Shown in pieces: positions 17,053-24,635 of a stretch of DNA of 64,000 nucleotides (position 1 is its first letter; each line of letters begins with the position of its first letter). Source of the stretch: Cryptosporangium sp044454545 (GTDB lineage Bacteria > Actinomycetota > Actinomycetes > Mycobacteriales > Cryptosporangiaceae); the NCBI RefSeq assembly GCF_044454545.1, contig NZ_JBITDV010000010.1, positions 186,001-250,000 of the forward strand. The letters are read 5' to 3'. Under the pieces are notes generated by a model. That model was not told the DNA's origin. It did not search any database and saw only the letters and a program-made list of their open reading frames with translations. Both the position numbers and the translations under genes were made by a program.

Positions 17053-18246
17053 GTGGAGGTTTCGGACGTCTCGGCGCTGCGGTCACCGGCCGGGGCCGCT
17101 GCACTGGAGGCGGCCGCGGTGGGTGGTGACCCGCTCGCGCTGGCCACCCGGCTCCGCGCGGCCGGCCACGACCCGCACCTGGTCTCGCTCGCGCTCACCC
17201 AGCAGCGCCTCCGGCGCTCCGCCGCGACCAAGCTGGGATCCGACGCTGCCGCCATGTTCTTCACGCCGGACGCCGCTGAGCAAGCCACCCGCGGCTCGGT
17301 GGCCGGTCGCCGGGCCGCCCGGCTGGCGGGCAGCGGTGCGCGCCGTGTCGTCGATCTGGGGTGTGGTGCCGGGGCCGATCTGATCGCGCTCGCCCGTGCG
17401 GGTCTGGACGCGACCGGCGTCGAGCGCGATCCAGTGACCGCGGCGGTCGCGGCGGCCAACGTGGAGGCGCTGGGGCTCTCGGAGCGGGTTCGGGTGATCC
17501 GCGGGGAGGCGGCGGACGTCGATCTCTCGGCGTTCGACGCGGCGTTCTGCGATCCGGCGCGACGATCCGGCGGGCGGCGGGTGTTCGATCCGGACGCCTA
17601 CTCTCCACCGTGGTCGTTCCTGCTGACGCTGGCCGAGCGGATACCCCGGACCGTGGTGAAGGTGGCGCCGGGGATCGACCACGAGCGGATACCGGCCGGG
17701 GCCGAGGCCGAATGGGTGTCGGAGCGGGGCGAGGTGGTCGAGGCCGCGATCTGGTTCGGCCCGCTGGCCGGGGTCCCGCGGAGGGCGACGCTGCTGCCCG
17801 GCCCCGGCCCGGCCGGATCGCCTCCGCCGGCTGCGGCCGAGTTGACCGGGAGTGGGTCGCGGGAGGCACCGGTCGGGGACATCGGCGGGTACCTCTACGA
17901 CCCGGACGGCGCCGTGGTGCGCGCGCATCTCATCGCGGAACTGGCCGATCGGATCGGCGGGCGGCTGCTCGATCCCTCGATCGCCTACCTCACCACCGGC
18001 GAACTGCGCCCGACGCCGTTCGCGCGGGCGTACGCGATCGAGACCGTACTGCCGTTCGGCGTGAAACGGCTGCGGGCCGAACTGGCCCGCCGCGACGTGG
18101 GACGGGTCGAGATCAAGAAGCGGGGCACCGCGGTGACGCCCGAGCAGCTACGGCCCCAGCTGAAACTGTCCGGGCCCGAGGAGGCCACCGTGGTCCTCAC
18201 CCGGCGGGCCGGGAACCCGATCGCGCTGATCTGCCGCCGGCTCTGA
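17053..18246 (+). CDS. Class I SAM-dependent methyltransferase with THUMP-like C-terminal domain
   Basis: This 397-residue protein starts at GTG 17053. The Rossmann motif I is VVDLGCGAGADLIAL around residues 99-113, followed by the acidic motif GVERDP and a catalytic-type FCDPARR (D-P-A/P). The C-terminal part (YLYDPDGAVVRAHL, PFARAYAIETVLPFG, KKRGTAVTPEQLR) matches the THUMP-like domain found in actinobacterial methyltransferases. The D-P-A motif suggests nucleic-acid base methylation, perhaps RNA; the target is unknown. The membrane-protein gene follows after 16 bp. Confidence 0.88.
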   Translation: MEVSDVSALRSPAGAAALEAAAVGGDPLALATRLRAAGHDPHLVSLALTQQRLRRSAATKLGSDAAAMFFTPDAAEQATRGSVAGRRAARLAGSGARRVVDLGCGAGADLIALARAGLDATGVERDPVTAAVAAANVEALGLSERVRVIRGEAADVDLSAFDAAFCDPARRSGGRRVFDPDAYSPPWSFLLTLAERIPRTVVKVAPGIDHERIPAGAEAEWVSERGEVVEAAIWFGPLAGVPRRATLLPGPGPAGSPPPAAAELTGSGSREAPVGDIGGYLYDPDGAVVRAHLIAELADRIGGRLLDPSIAYLTTGELRPTPFARAYAIETVLPFGVKRLRAELARRDVGRVEIKKRGTAVTPEQLRPQLKLSGPEEATVVLTRRAGNPIALICRRL

Positions 18247-18262
18247 CGGTACGGTGCCGGGC

Positions 18263-19093
18263 GTGATGAGGCGCGTCGCGGTGGCGCTGTTCGGGCTCGC
18301 GCTCGTCGTCGGCGCGTACGACGCCCAGCAGTGGGTGGAGGGGGCGGGCGACTTCGACTGCGCCGGATATCTGCTCCAGCGCGACTGGGCGTTCTCGTCC
18401 TGGCTGGTGCCGGGCCTGGCCGGGGTGGCGGGCTGGTGGGTGCTGCGGCGGCCGATGCCGTGGGCGGTACCGACCGGCGTCGTGCTGCTGGCGGTCTCGC
18501 TGGTCTGGTACGCGATCAGCGCCGCGGTCGGGCCGATGAACACGATCGTGCGGGCGGCCGGGACGGCGCCTCCGCGGGACCTGCCCGGCGACCCGGGCAG
18601 CTCGAGCGACGTCGTCATGTGCGTGACGTCGAGCGCACCGGCTCCGGCCATGGACCGGCCGTTCGCGCTGGTGGCGGTGATCGGCATGGTGGCGTGTGTG
18701 GCCGCGCTGGCCACCGTCGTCCGGCCCGGTCCCGCGAAGCCGGCCGACGCGGTCACGCACTGGGCGCGGGGATGGCGGGAACTCGGGCTGATCGCGACGG
18801 CCTGCGGACTGGCCTGGGCGTGCTTCACCGCGGAAGGGCTGCTGCCGTCGCTGGCCGCGGTGTGCGCGCTGGTCGCCTGCGCGGTGTGCCTGCTGGGCGA
18901 GACCGCCGGGCCGTGGAGCGGTCCGGTCGGCGTCGTGCTGCTCGGGCCGCCGATCGCGGCGATCGTGCTCGGCGCGACCGACGGCCTGCTCACGCTGCTG
19001 CTCGGCGTCGCCGCCGGGCTCGTCGGCTCGGTGCTCTACGGCCGGCGTTACGTGTCGCGTCCCGACACCACTGAGACGAACAGCGAGGCGTAA
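18263..19093 (+). CDS. Polytopic membrane protein, unknown function
   Basis: This integral membrane protein of about 276 residues has seven or so hydrophobic segments and no recognisable family. I choose GTG 18263 (next codon but one is ATG) because a TACGGT box at 18250-18255 lies seven bases upstream, implying a leaderless transcript; GTG 18254 is an in-frame alternative overlapping that box. A central polar loop (about residues 90-125) carries one cysteine and probably faces outside. The last 46 bp overlap the end of the convergent nucleoside hydrolase gene. Confidence 0.75.
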   Translation: MMRRVAVALFGLALVVGAYDAQQWVEGAGDFDCAGYLLQRDWAFSSWLVPGLAGVAGWWVLRRPMPWAVPTGVVLLAVSLVWYAISAAVGPMNTIVRAAGTAPPRDLPGDPGSSSDVVMCVTSSAPAPAMDRPFALVAVIGMVACVAALATVVRPGPAKPADAVTHWARGWRELGLIATACGLAWACFTAEGLLPSLAAVCALVACAVCLLGETAGPWSGPVGVVLLGPPIAAIVLGATDGLLTLLLGVAAGLVGSVLYGRRYVSRPDTTETNSEA

Positions 19094-20034
19094 CGCTTGG
19101 CGTCGACGTCGAGCGCCACGTCGACGACCGGCGCCGGCTGGTGGCGGTGCGGGTCCCAGTCTTTGTCGCTCGCGCTGCGGCGGTCGACGACCGTGCACCC
19201 GCGTGTGTAGCGCCCCTCGAGCTCGACCCTCACCTCCAGCGCCTCGGTGGACAGCCCCTCCGGCGCGATCACCGACGCGACCGCACCCGCGTCACCGATC
19301 TCGGCCGAGTCCAGCTCACCGTTCATCCGGTAGAGCAGCAGCTGCCCGGCCAGCCGGGCGGACGGCACGTCGGACTCCGCCATCGCGGTCGCGTCGGCCT
19401 CGCTGACCCGCACCGAGTAGAAGACGTCGAGGCCGTACATCGTCACCGGCACGTCGGCGCCGAACACGATCGCGGCGGCCTCCGGATCGGCGAACACGTT
19501 GAACTCGGCCGACGCGGTCACGTTGCCACCGTTGACCGCGCCACCCATCAGCACGATCCGCTCGATCTTGCCCCGCAGTTCGGGGTAGCTCCGCAGCAGC
19601 AGCGCGATGTTCGTCATCGGCGCCAGCGGGATCAGCGTCACCGGGGTCTCGGCTTCACGGAGCAGGTCGCGGAGCAGTTCCACCGCGTGGCGCTCGTCGA
19701 GCGGCCGGGGCGACGCCGGTAGCCCGATGTCGGCCAGGCCGTCGGAACCGTGCACGTGCTCGGCGGTCTGGGTCGCGTCCGGCTGGGCGAGATGCGGCGG
19801 GTCGATCAGCGGACGCCGGGCGCCCGCCGCGACCGGCAGATCGGCCGGCGCACCGGCGACGTCGAGCACCCGCAGCGTGTTCGCGACGACCGGCTCGAGC
19901 CCGGTGTTGCCTGCGACGCAGGTCACCCCGAGCACGTCCAGAGCCGGCGACCCCACTGCCAGCAACAGCGCCAGCGCGTCGTCCACACCGGTGTCGACGT
20001 CCAGAATTACCGGTCGACCGGCGAAAAGTCCCAT
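19048..20034 (-). CDS. Nucleoside hydrolase (IunH/RihB family)
   Basis: This 328-residue enzyme hydrolyses the N-glycosidic bond of ribonucleosides for purine/pyrimidine salvage. The Ca2+-binding motif DVDTGVDDALALLLA is near the N-terminus and AEFNVFADPEAA with the following PVTMYGLDV is the second family block. Fine substrate preference is not predictable. The start overlaps the upstream small gene by 28 bp, so it is probably coupled to the tsaB-rimI-tsaD operon. The 3' end overlaps the convergent membrane-protein gene. Confidence 0.9.
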   Translation of the reverse strand: MGLFAGRPVILDVDTGVDDALALLLAVGSPALDVLGVTCVAGNTGLEPVVANTLRVLDVAGAPADLPVAAGARRPLIDPPHLAQPDATQTAEHVHGSDGLADIGLPASPRPLDERHAVELLRDLLREAETPVTLIPLAPMTNIALLLRSYPELRGKIERIVLMGGAVNGGNVTASAEFNVFADPEAAAIVFGADVPVTMYGLDVFYSVRVSEADATAMAESDVPSARLAGQLLLYRMNGELDSAEIGDAGAVASVIAPEGLSTEALEVRVELEGRYTRGCTVVDRRSASDKDWDPHRHQPAPVVDVALDVDAKRYASLFVSVVSGRDT

Positions 20035-20261
20035 GAGTGCGCCTCACGTCGGAGCCAATGGGTGGGCGGGTCGGCGAGCGGCACCGGAGCCGACCGCCAC
20101 CGGGAGATCACCACGAGCCGGTTGTCGGCGGACGTGAAGACCTCGGAGCTGATGTGGTCGAGGTTTCGCTCGAGCTGGGGTACGCCGACCGCACAGGCCC
20201 AGTCGACCAGGTCCTGGTGCGCCTCGGGATGAGCCGCCATCTCGACCATCCGCACGATCAC
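20007..20261 (-). CDS. Small protein, possibly antibiotic-biosynthesis-monooxygenase-like
   Basis: This 84-residue frame starts at GTG 20259-20261, overlapping the tsaD stop by 4 bp (GTGA), and ends 28 bp inside the next gene. The overlap at both ends and protein-like composition argue that it is real. The pattern of an N-terminal helix (HPEAHQDLVDWACAVGVPQLER), then EVFTSADNRLVVISRWRSA, resembles a small dimeric alpha/beta-barrel (ABM) fold; this is a weak structural guess. An internal ATG at residue 5 is an alternative start. Function unknown. Confidence 0.6.
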   Translation of the reverse strand: MIVRMVEMAAHPEAHQDLVDWACAVGVPQLERNLDHISSEVFTSADNRLVVISRWRSAPVPLADPPTHWLRREAHSWDFSPVDR

Positions 20262-21304
20262 GCCATCACGACCTCGGTGACCGGCAGGGACGAGTCGGCG
20301 GGCAGGTCGAGCGGGGACGGCGCCACCCCGGCGGCCACCAGCCTGGCCCCCAGCGCCGCGACCATCGCACCGTTGTCGGTGCAGAGCTTCGGGCGTGGCA
20401 CCCGCAGCCGGATCCCGGCCTTCTCGCACCGGTCGGCGGCCAATGAACGCAGCCGCGAGTTCGCCGCGACCCCGCCGCCGATCACCAGCGTCTCGACGCC
20501 GTTGCGCTTGCACGCCTCGACCGCCTTGGCGGTCAGCACGTCGGCGACCGCCTCCTGGAAGGACGCCGCGACGTCGGCCACCGGCACCGGCTCACCGTTG
20601 CGCTGCCGGGTCTCGACCCAACGGGCGACCGCGGTCTTCAGGCCCGAGAACGAGAAATCGAACCGGTGCTCGGCGAGGTCTCGCGGCCCGGTCAGCCCGC
20701 GCGGGAACGCGATCGCCGCCGCGTCGCCCTCGCGCGCCGCCCGGTCGATCGGCGGCCCGCCGGGGAACGGCAGCCCGAGGACCCGCGCGACCTTGTCGAA
20801 CGCCTCGCCGGCGGCGTCGTCGATCGTCGCGCCGAGCGCCTCGACGTCACCGGTCAGGTCGTCGACGAGCAGCAGCGACGAGTGACCGCCCGACACCAGC
20901 ATCGCGATCGCGGGTTCGGGCAGCGGCCCGTGCTCGAGCGTGTCGACCGCGACGTGCGCGGCCAGGTGGTTGACGCCGTACAGCGGCTTGCCGAGCGCCA
21001 GCGCGTACGCCTTGGCCGCGGCGACACCCACCAGCAGCGCACCGGCGAGCCCGGGACCGGCGGTGACCGCGATCGCGTCCACGTCACCGAGGGTCACCCC
21101 GGCGTCGGCGAGCGCGCGGTGGACGGTGGGGACCATCGCCTCGAGGTGCGCCCGGCTGGCGACCTCGGGTACCACCCCACCGAACCGGGCGTGCTGCTCG
21201 ACGCTCGACGCGACCGCGTCGGCGAGCAGTTCGTAGCCGCGGACGATGCCGACACCGGTCTCGTCGCAGGACGTCTCGATGCCCAGTACCAAAGGTGCGT
21301 CCAT
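20258..21304 (-). CDS. tsaD: tRNA N6-adenosine threonylcarbamoyltransferase TsaD
   Basis: TsaD transfers the threonylcarbamoyl group to A37 of ANN-decoding tRNAs, with TsaB and TsaE. The 348 residues begin LVLGIETSCDETGVGIV; the iron-binding NHLAAH motif, SGGHSSLLLV nucleotide loop and VIGGGVAANSRLR are intact. The ATG at 21302-21304 overlaps the rimI stop by one base (TGATG). The essential partner tsaB is two genes upstream; tsaE lies 8 kb away, split off by accessory genes. Confidence 0.97.
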   Translation of the reverse strand: MDAPLVLGIETSCDETGVGIVRGYELLADAVASSVEQHARFGGVVPEVASRAHLEAMVPTVHRALADAGVTLGDVDAIAVTAGPGLAGALLVGVAAAKAYALALGKPLYGVNHLAAHVAVDTLEHGPLPEPAIAMLVSGGHSSLLLVDDLTGDVEALGATIDDAAGEAFDKVARVLGLPFPGGPPIDRAAREGDAAAIAFPRGLTGPRDLAEHRFDFSFSGLKTAVARWVETRQRNGEPVPVADVAASFQEAVADVLTAKAVEACKRNGVETLVIGGGVAANSRLRSLAADRCEKAGIRLRVPRPKLCTDNGAMVAALGARLVAAGVAPSPLDLPADSSLPVTEVVMA

Positions 21305-21756
21305 CACTCCCCCCTCGCCTCCCACTGCATGACCACGGCATCGGTGCCGCTGGGCTGGTAGTAGCCGCGGCGGAGCCCCACGGCCTCGAACCCGCGGCGA
21401 GCGTACAGCCGCTGAGCGGGTCCGTTGTCGGCCCGGACCTCGAGCAGCACCTGCCGGGCGCCGCGCCGGACCGCCTCGTCGAGCAACTCGTCGAGCATCC
21501 GGCGACCCAGGCCGGAGCCCTGCCGGTCGCGGCGCACGGCGACGTTCTGCACCCAGGCGTCCTCCGGGCCGTAGACGCAGAGACCGGCGTAGCCGATCAC
21601 CTCGTCGTCCTCGACCGCGACCCGGTACCAGCGGGTGTCGGGCTGGGCGAGCTCCGACCAGAACATGCCCGGCGACCACTCCTCGTCGCCGAACAGGTCT
21701 CGCTCGATCGGGCCGATCTCCTCGATGTGCCACCAGCGCATCGGGGCCAGGATCAC
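21304..21756 (-). CDS. rimI: Ribosomal-protein-alanine N-acetyltransferase RimI
   Basis: This 150-residue GNAT acetyltransferase has the acetyl-CoA pyrophosphate loop RRDRQGSGLGRRML and the C-terminal ARRGFEAVGLRRGYY of RimI. It acetylates protein N-termini, classically ribosomal S18. The start GTG 21754-21756 overlaps the tsaB stop (GTGA) and its own stop overlaps tsaD by one base. The tsaB-rimI-tsaD order is conserved. Confidence 0.92.
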   Translation of the reverse strand: MILAPMRWWHIEEIGPIERDLFGDEEWSPGMFWSELAQPDTRWYRVAVEDDEVIGYAGLCVYGPEDAWVQNVAVRRDRQGSGLGRRMLDELLDEAVRRGARQVLLEVRADNGPAQRLYARRGFEAVGLRRGYYQPSGTDAVVMQWEARGE

Positions 21757-22415
21757 GTCAGCACTGATTTCGCGGCGCCGGGCTCCACCGCGTCGGGCCG
21801 GCGCAGGTAGAGCGGGGTGAGCGGCTCGGCCGGAGCTTTACCGAGGACGCGGTCGGCGGCGCGGCGGGCCAGGCCGGCCACCGTGGGGTAGAGCGGTTCC
21901 TCGACCGGCAGCCCGAGTTGCCCGGCGTACAGCGCCGCACCGCTGCCGACCGCGACCGGAGTCTCAGCGGCGAGATGGGACGCGAGGTCGGCGGGCTTGG
22001 CCACCGCGGGGCCCTCGACGCGCACACCGGCCTCGTCGTACCGGGCCCAGTACACCTCGCGCCGCCGCGCGTCGGTCGCGACCAGCAGCGGACGCCCCGG
22101 CCCGGCCAGACCGTCGAGCGAACAGACCGGGTACGCCGGGATACCGAGCGCATCGGAGAGCGACGCCGCGGTGACCAGCCCGACCCGCAGGCCGGTGAAC
22201 GGCCCCGGGCCGACCCCGGCCACGATCGCGGCGAGATCTGCGGCGCGGATGCCCGCCTCGTCGAGCACGGCGCGGATGCCCGGCGCCAGCGTCTCCCCGT
22301 GCCGCTTGGCGTCGACCACCACGTGCTCGGCGCGCACCGCCGCCTCACCGTCGGAGAAGTCGACGACGCCGACGGTCACAGCAGCGGTAGCGGTATCGAC
22401 CACGAGAGCCAGCAC
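21753..22415 (-). CDS. tsaB: t6A biosynthesis protein TsaB
   Basis: TsaB is a 220-residue ASKHA-fold partner of TsaD. The N-terminus LALVVDTATAAVTVGV and the segment GVGPGPFTGLRVGL are diagnostic. The start is GTG 22413-22415; a TAAAGT box at 22422-22427 lies six bases upstream, so this operon probably begins with a leaderless transcript. It is the first gene of tsaB-rimI-tsaD-(small gene)-nucleoside hydrolase. Confidence 0.95.
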   Translation of the reverse strand: MLALVVDTATAAVTVGVVDFSDGEAAVRAEHVVVDAKRHGETLAPGIRAVLDEAGIRAADLAAIVAGVGPGPFTGLRVGLVTAASLSDALGIPAYPVCSLDGLAGPGRPLLVATDARRREVYWARYDEAGVRVEGPAVAKPADLASHLAAETPVAVGSGAALYAGQLGLPVEEPLYPTVAGLARRAADRVLGKAPAEPLTPLYLRRPDAVEPGAAKSVLT

Positions 22416-22500
22416 GCCACAACTTTACGTTCGGGTGCCGACAGAGTGGGCGTCGGCCGGTGGACGGTCGCCGGTGGCGCCCGGCACCACCCTGTACGCC

Positions 22501-23202
22501 GTGAGCTACGACAACTACAACTCGTACGGGTACACGCCGGCCGCACCGCCACCGGTGGAACCTCCGCGGTCGTCCGGGCGCAGCATCGGCGTGTGGCTCG
22601 TCATCGGCTTCCTGGCCGCGCTGGTTCTCGTGGTCGGCTGCCTCACGCTGTGCGTGATGGGCGGCTTCCTGCTCGAGAAACAGGACGCGGCCAAAGCGTC
22701 CGCCTCGCGGTCGTCGCAGTCCTCGTCCGTACCGTCGTCCGCGGCGGCGCCGGTCGAGCGCCAGACGCTCCGACCGGCCGGCGCGCCCTACAGCTGGCAG
22801 GTCCCCACCGGATTCGTCGAGGTGACCGCTCCCGCGTCGCTGCGAGGCGAGGCTTCGCACCCGTCCGCCGCCGCGCTGACGACGTCCGACACCGCCAACG
22901 TCATCGTCACGAACTCCGACGAGCTCAAGGCCGACGCCACCACGCTGGACGACGCCACGCTGCGCTCCGAGACCGATGCGGTGGTGAAGGACCTGGGCCA
23001 CGACCCGACCACCGGGAGCGCGGTCACCGTGCGGGGCTACCGCGCGCTCCGCTACACGTTCCGGTACGGGGCCGACGAAGCCGACAACTACTTCGTGTTC
23101 AACGGCACGACGGAGATCCAGGTCCTCTGCCGGTGGAGCGACAAGAAATCGGAGATTCTCCGCGGCTGCGAAGAGATGCTGTCGACGCTCACGATCGACT
23201 GA
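22501..23202 (+). CDS. Single-pass membrane protein, paralogue of the next gene
   Basis: This 233-residue protein starts at GTG 22501 (VSYDNYNSYGYTP). A short Tyr/Pro-rich cytoplasmic N-terminus is followed by one membrane helix near residues 29-57, a Ser/Ala linker and an external domain of about 150 residues. That domain begins RPAGAPYSWQVPTGF and ends CEEMLSTLTID. The next gene has the same plan and matching edge motifs (RPAGAPFSVRLPEGF, NTLTID), so the pair arose by duplication. Two cysteines near the end (LCRW, GCEE) are conserved in both and could form a disulfide. Function unknown. Confidence 0.82.
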   Translation: MSYDNYNSYGYTPAAPPPVEPPRSSGRSIGVWLVIGFLAALVLVVGCLTLCVMGGFLLEKQDAAKASASRSSQSSSVPSSAAAPVERQTLRPAGAPYSWQVPTGFVEVTAPASLRGEASHPSAAALTTSDTANVIVTNSDELKADATTLDDATLRSETDAVVKDLGHDPTTGSAVTVRGYRALRYTFRYGADEADNYFVFNGTTEIQVLCRWSDKKSEILRGCEEMLSTLTID

Positions 23203-23407
23203 AAGCAGCGAGGCGTACGGGGCGAATGTGCCCCCAGATGGGGGCCGTACGGCCACTGGCGCTTGGTCCGCTGTGCGACAACTGTGTCCGGTACGCGACA
23301 GTGTTTGCGTCGGCATCGGCACACCCGGAACGTCATCGGCGCAGCATGCTGGGGTTGAATCGGGGCCGGTGATGAGCCCATGACGACCGGAGAAGAGCGG
23401 AACTAGC

Positions 23408-24523
23408 ATGAGTTACGACCCGAACCAGCCCTATGGGCAGCCGAACGACCCATACGGTCAGCCGGCGAACCCGTACGGCCAGCCGTCGTCGGGGTCTCCG
23501 TACAACCAGCCCCAGTCCGGGTCTCCGTACAACCAGCCCGGTTCCGGCGACCCGTACGGCCAGCCCGGTTCCGGCGCTCCCTACGGCCAGCCCGGTTCGG
23601 GCGACCCGTACGGCCAGCCCGGTTCCGGTGGTCCTTACGGCCAGCCGGCCTCTGGTGTTCCGTACGGCCAGCCGCCGGCGAACCCGACCGCGCCGTTACC
23701 CCCGGGCGACCCGTACGCGAACCCGAGCGCGGGCGCCTACGGCAACCCGAGCGCCGGTGCCTACGGCGCCGACCCGTACGCCGCTCCGGCCGACCCCTAC
23801 GGGAACCCGGCGGGCGCCTACGGCGCCCCGGGCGGCGGTTACCCACCGCCGGCCCCGCCGAAGAAGAGCAAGACCGGCTGGATCGTCGGCGGAATCGTCG
23901 GCGTGGTCGTCGTGATCATCCTGGTCTGCAGCGTCGGTACCTGGCTCGTCTCGAAGTCCGACGACAAGAACGACACCGCGACCACGAAGCCCAGCGGCAA
24001 CTCGACCGCTCCGTCGAGCACGGCCTCCACGCCGGCCACGCCGGAGTCCACCGGGCCGTCGATCGACACCAGCCGCCCCGAGGTCCGTCCGGCCGGCGCG
24101 CCGTTCAGCGTCCGGCTGCCCGAGGGCTTCCAGGAGGTCAAGGCCCCGAGCTCGGAGACGACCGGCGCCAGCAGCGAGTACACCGCCGCGATGGCGACGT
24201 CCGCGTCCGAGCAGAACGACTTCCTGATCCTCGACTCGTACACGCTCCCGGCCGACACGAGCACGATCAGCGACACGCAGCTCGAGACCGAGTTCGACGG
24301 TCTGGTGAAGCGAATCGGTCAGGACGCCACAACCCGGCAGAACGTGACCTACAACGGTTACAAGGGGTACTTCTACCAGTTCAACTTCGGGACGGCGAAG
24401 GCCTACAGCTACTTCATGTTCAACAAGACCAAGGAGATCCAGATCCGTTGCCAGTGGGCCGACCAGGAGTCGCAGATCAAGACCGGCTGTGACTACATCC
24501 TGAACACGCTCACGATCGACTAA
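23408..24523 (+). CDS. PYGQP-repeat single-pass membrane protein
   Basis: This 371-residue protein has an N-terminal region of about 150 residues made of Pro-Tyr-Gly-Gln-Pro repeats, a membrane helix near residues 156-178, a Ser/Thr/Pro linker and an external C-terminal domain. That domain parallels the preceding protein, including conserved Cys in IRCQW and TGCDY. An ATG with an upstream GGAAC sets the start. Such disordered Pro/Tyr/Gln tails on the cytoplasmic side are common in actinobacterial membrane proteins; the domain itself is not one I recognise. A strong hairpin terminator follows. Confidence 0.85.
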   Translation: MSYDPNQPYGQPNDPYGQPANPYGQPSSGSPYNQPQSGSPYNQPGSGDPYGQPGSGAPYGQPGSGDPYGQPGSGGPYGQPASGVPYGQPPANPTAPLPPGDPYANPSAGAYGNPSAGAYGADPYAAPADPYGNPAGAYGAPGGGYPPPAPPKKSKTGWIVGGIVGVVVVIILVCSVGTWLVSKSDDKNDTATTKPSGNSTAPSSTASTPATPESTGPSIDTSRPEVRPAGAPFSVRLPEGFQEVKAPSSETTGASSEYTAAMATSASEQNDFLILDSYTLPADTSTISDTQLETEFDGLVKRIGQDATTRQNVTYNGYKGYFYQFNFGTAKAYSYFMFNKTKEIQIRCQWADQESQIKTGCDYILNTLTID

Positions 24524-24592
24524 CAGCTGGGTCACGGATCGGCAACCGCCGTCCGCAGCAGGGGGCGACCCCTGCACCATCGACCAGATACC

Positions 24593-24628
24593 GAACGCCG
24601 CCGACCCAACCCCTGGTCGGCGGCGTTC
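24593..24628. terminator. Bidirectional terminator between convergent genes
   Basis: A perfect 14-bp stem (24593-24606 with 24615-24628) has an eight-base loop. It sits 70 bp after the PYGQP protein stop and 8 bp beyond the acyl-CoA ligase stop. It could serve both directions. Confidence 0.8.
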
Positions 24629-24635
24629 GTGTGTC

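Noticed and set aside
23408..23700. PYGQP protein as a collagen- or elastin-like secreted protein
   Set aside because: There is no signal peptide before the repeats; a membrane helix follows them, so they are cytoplasmic by topology.
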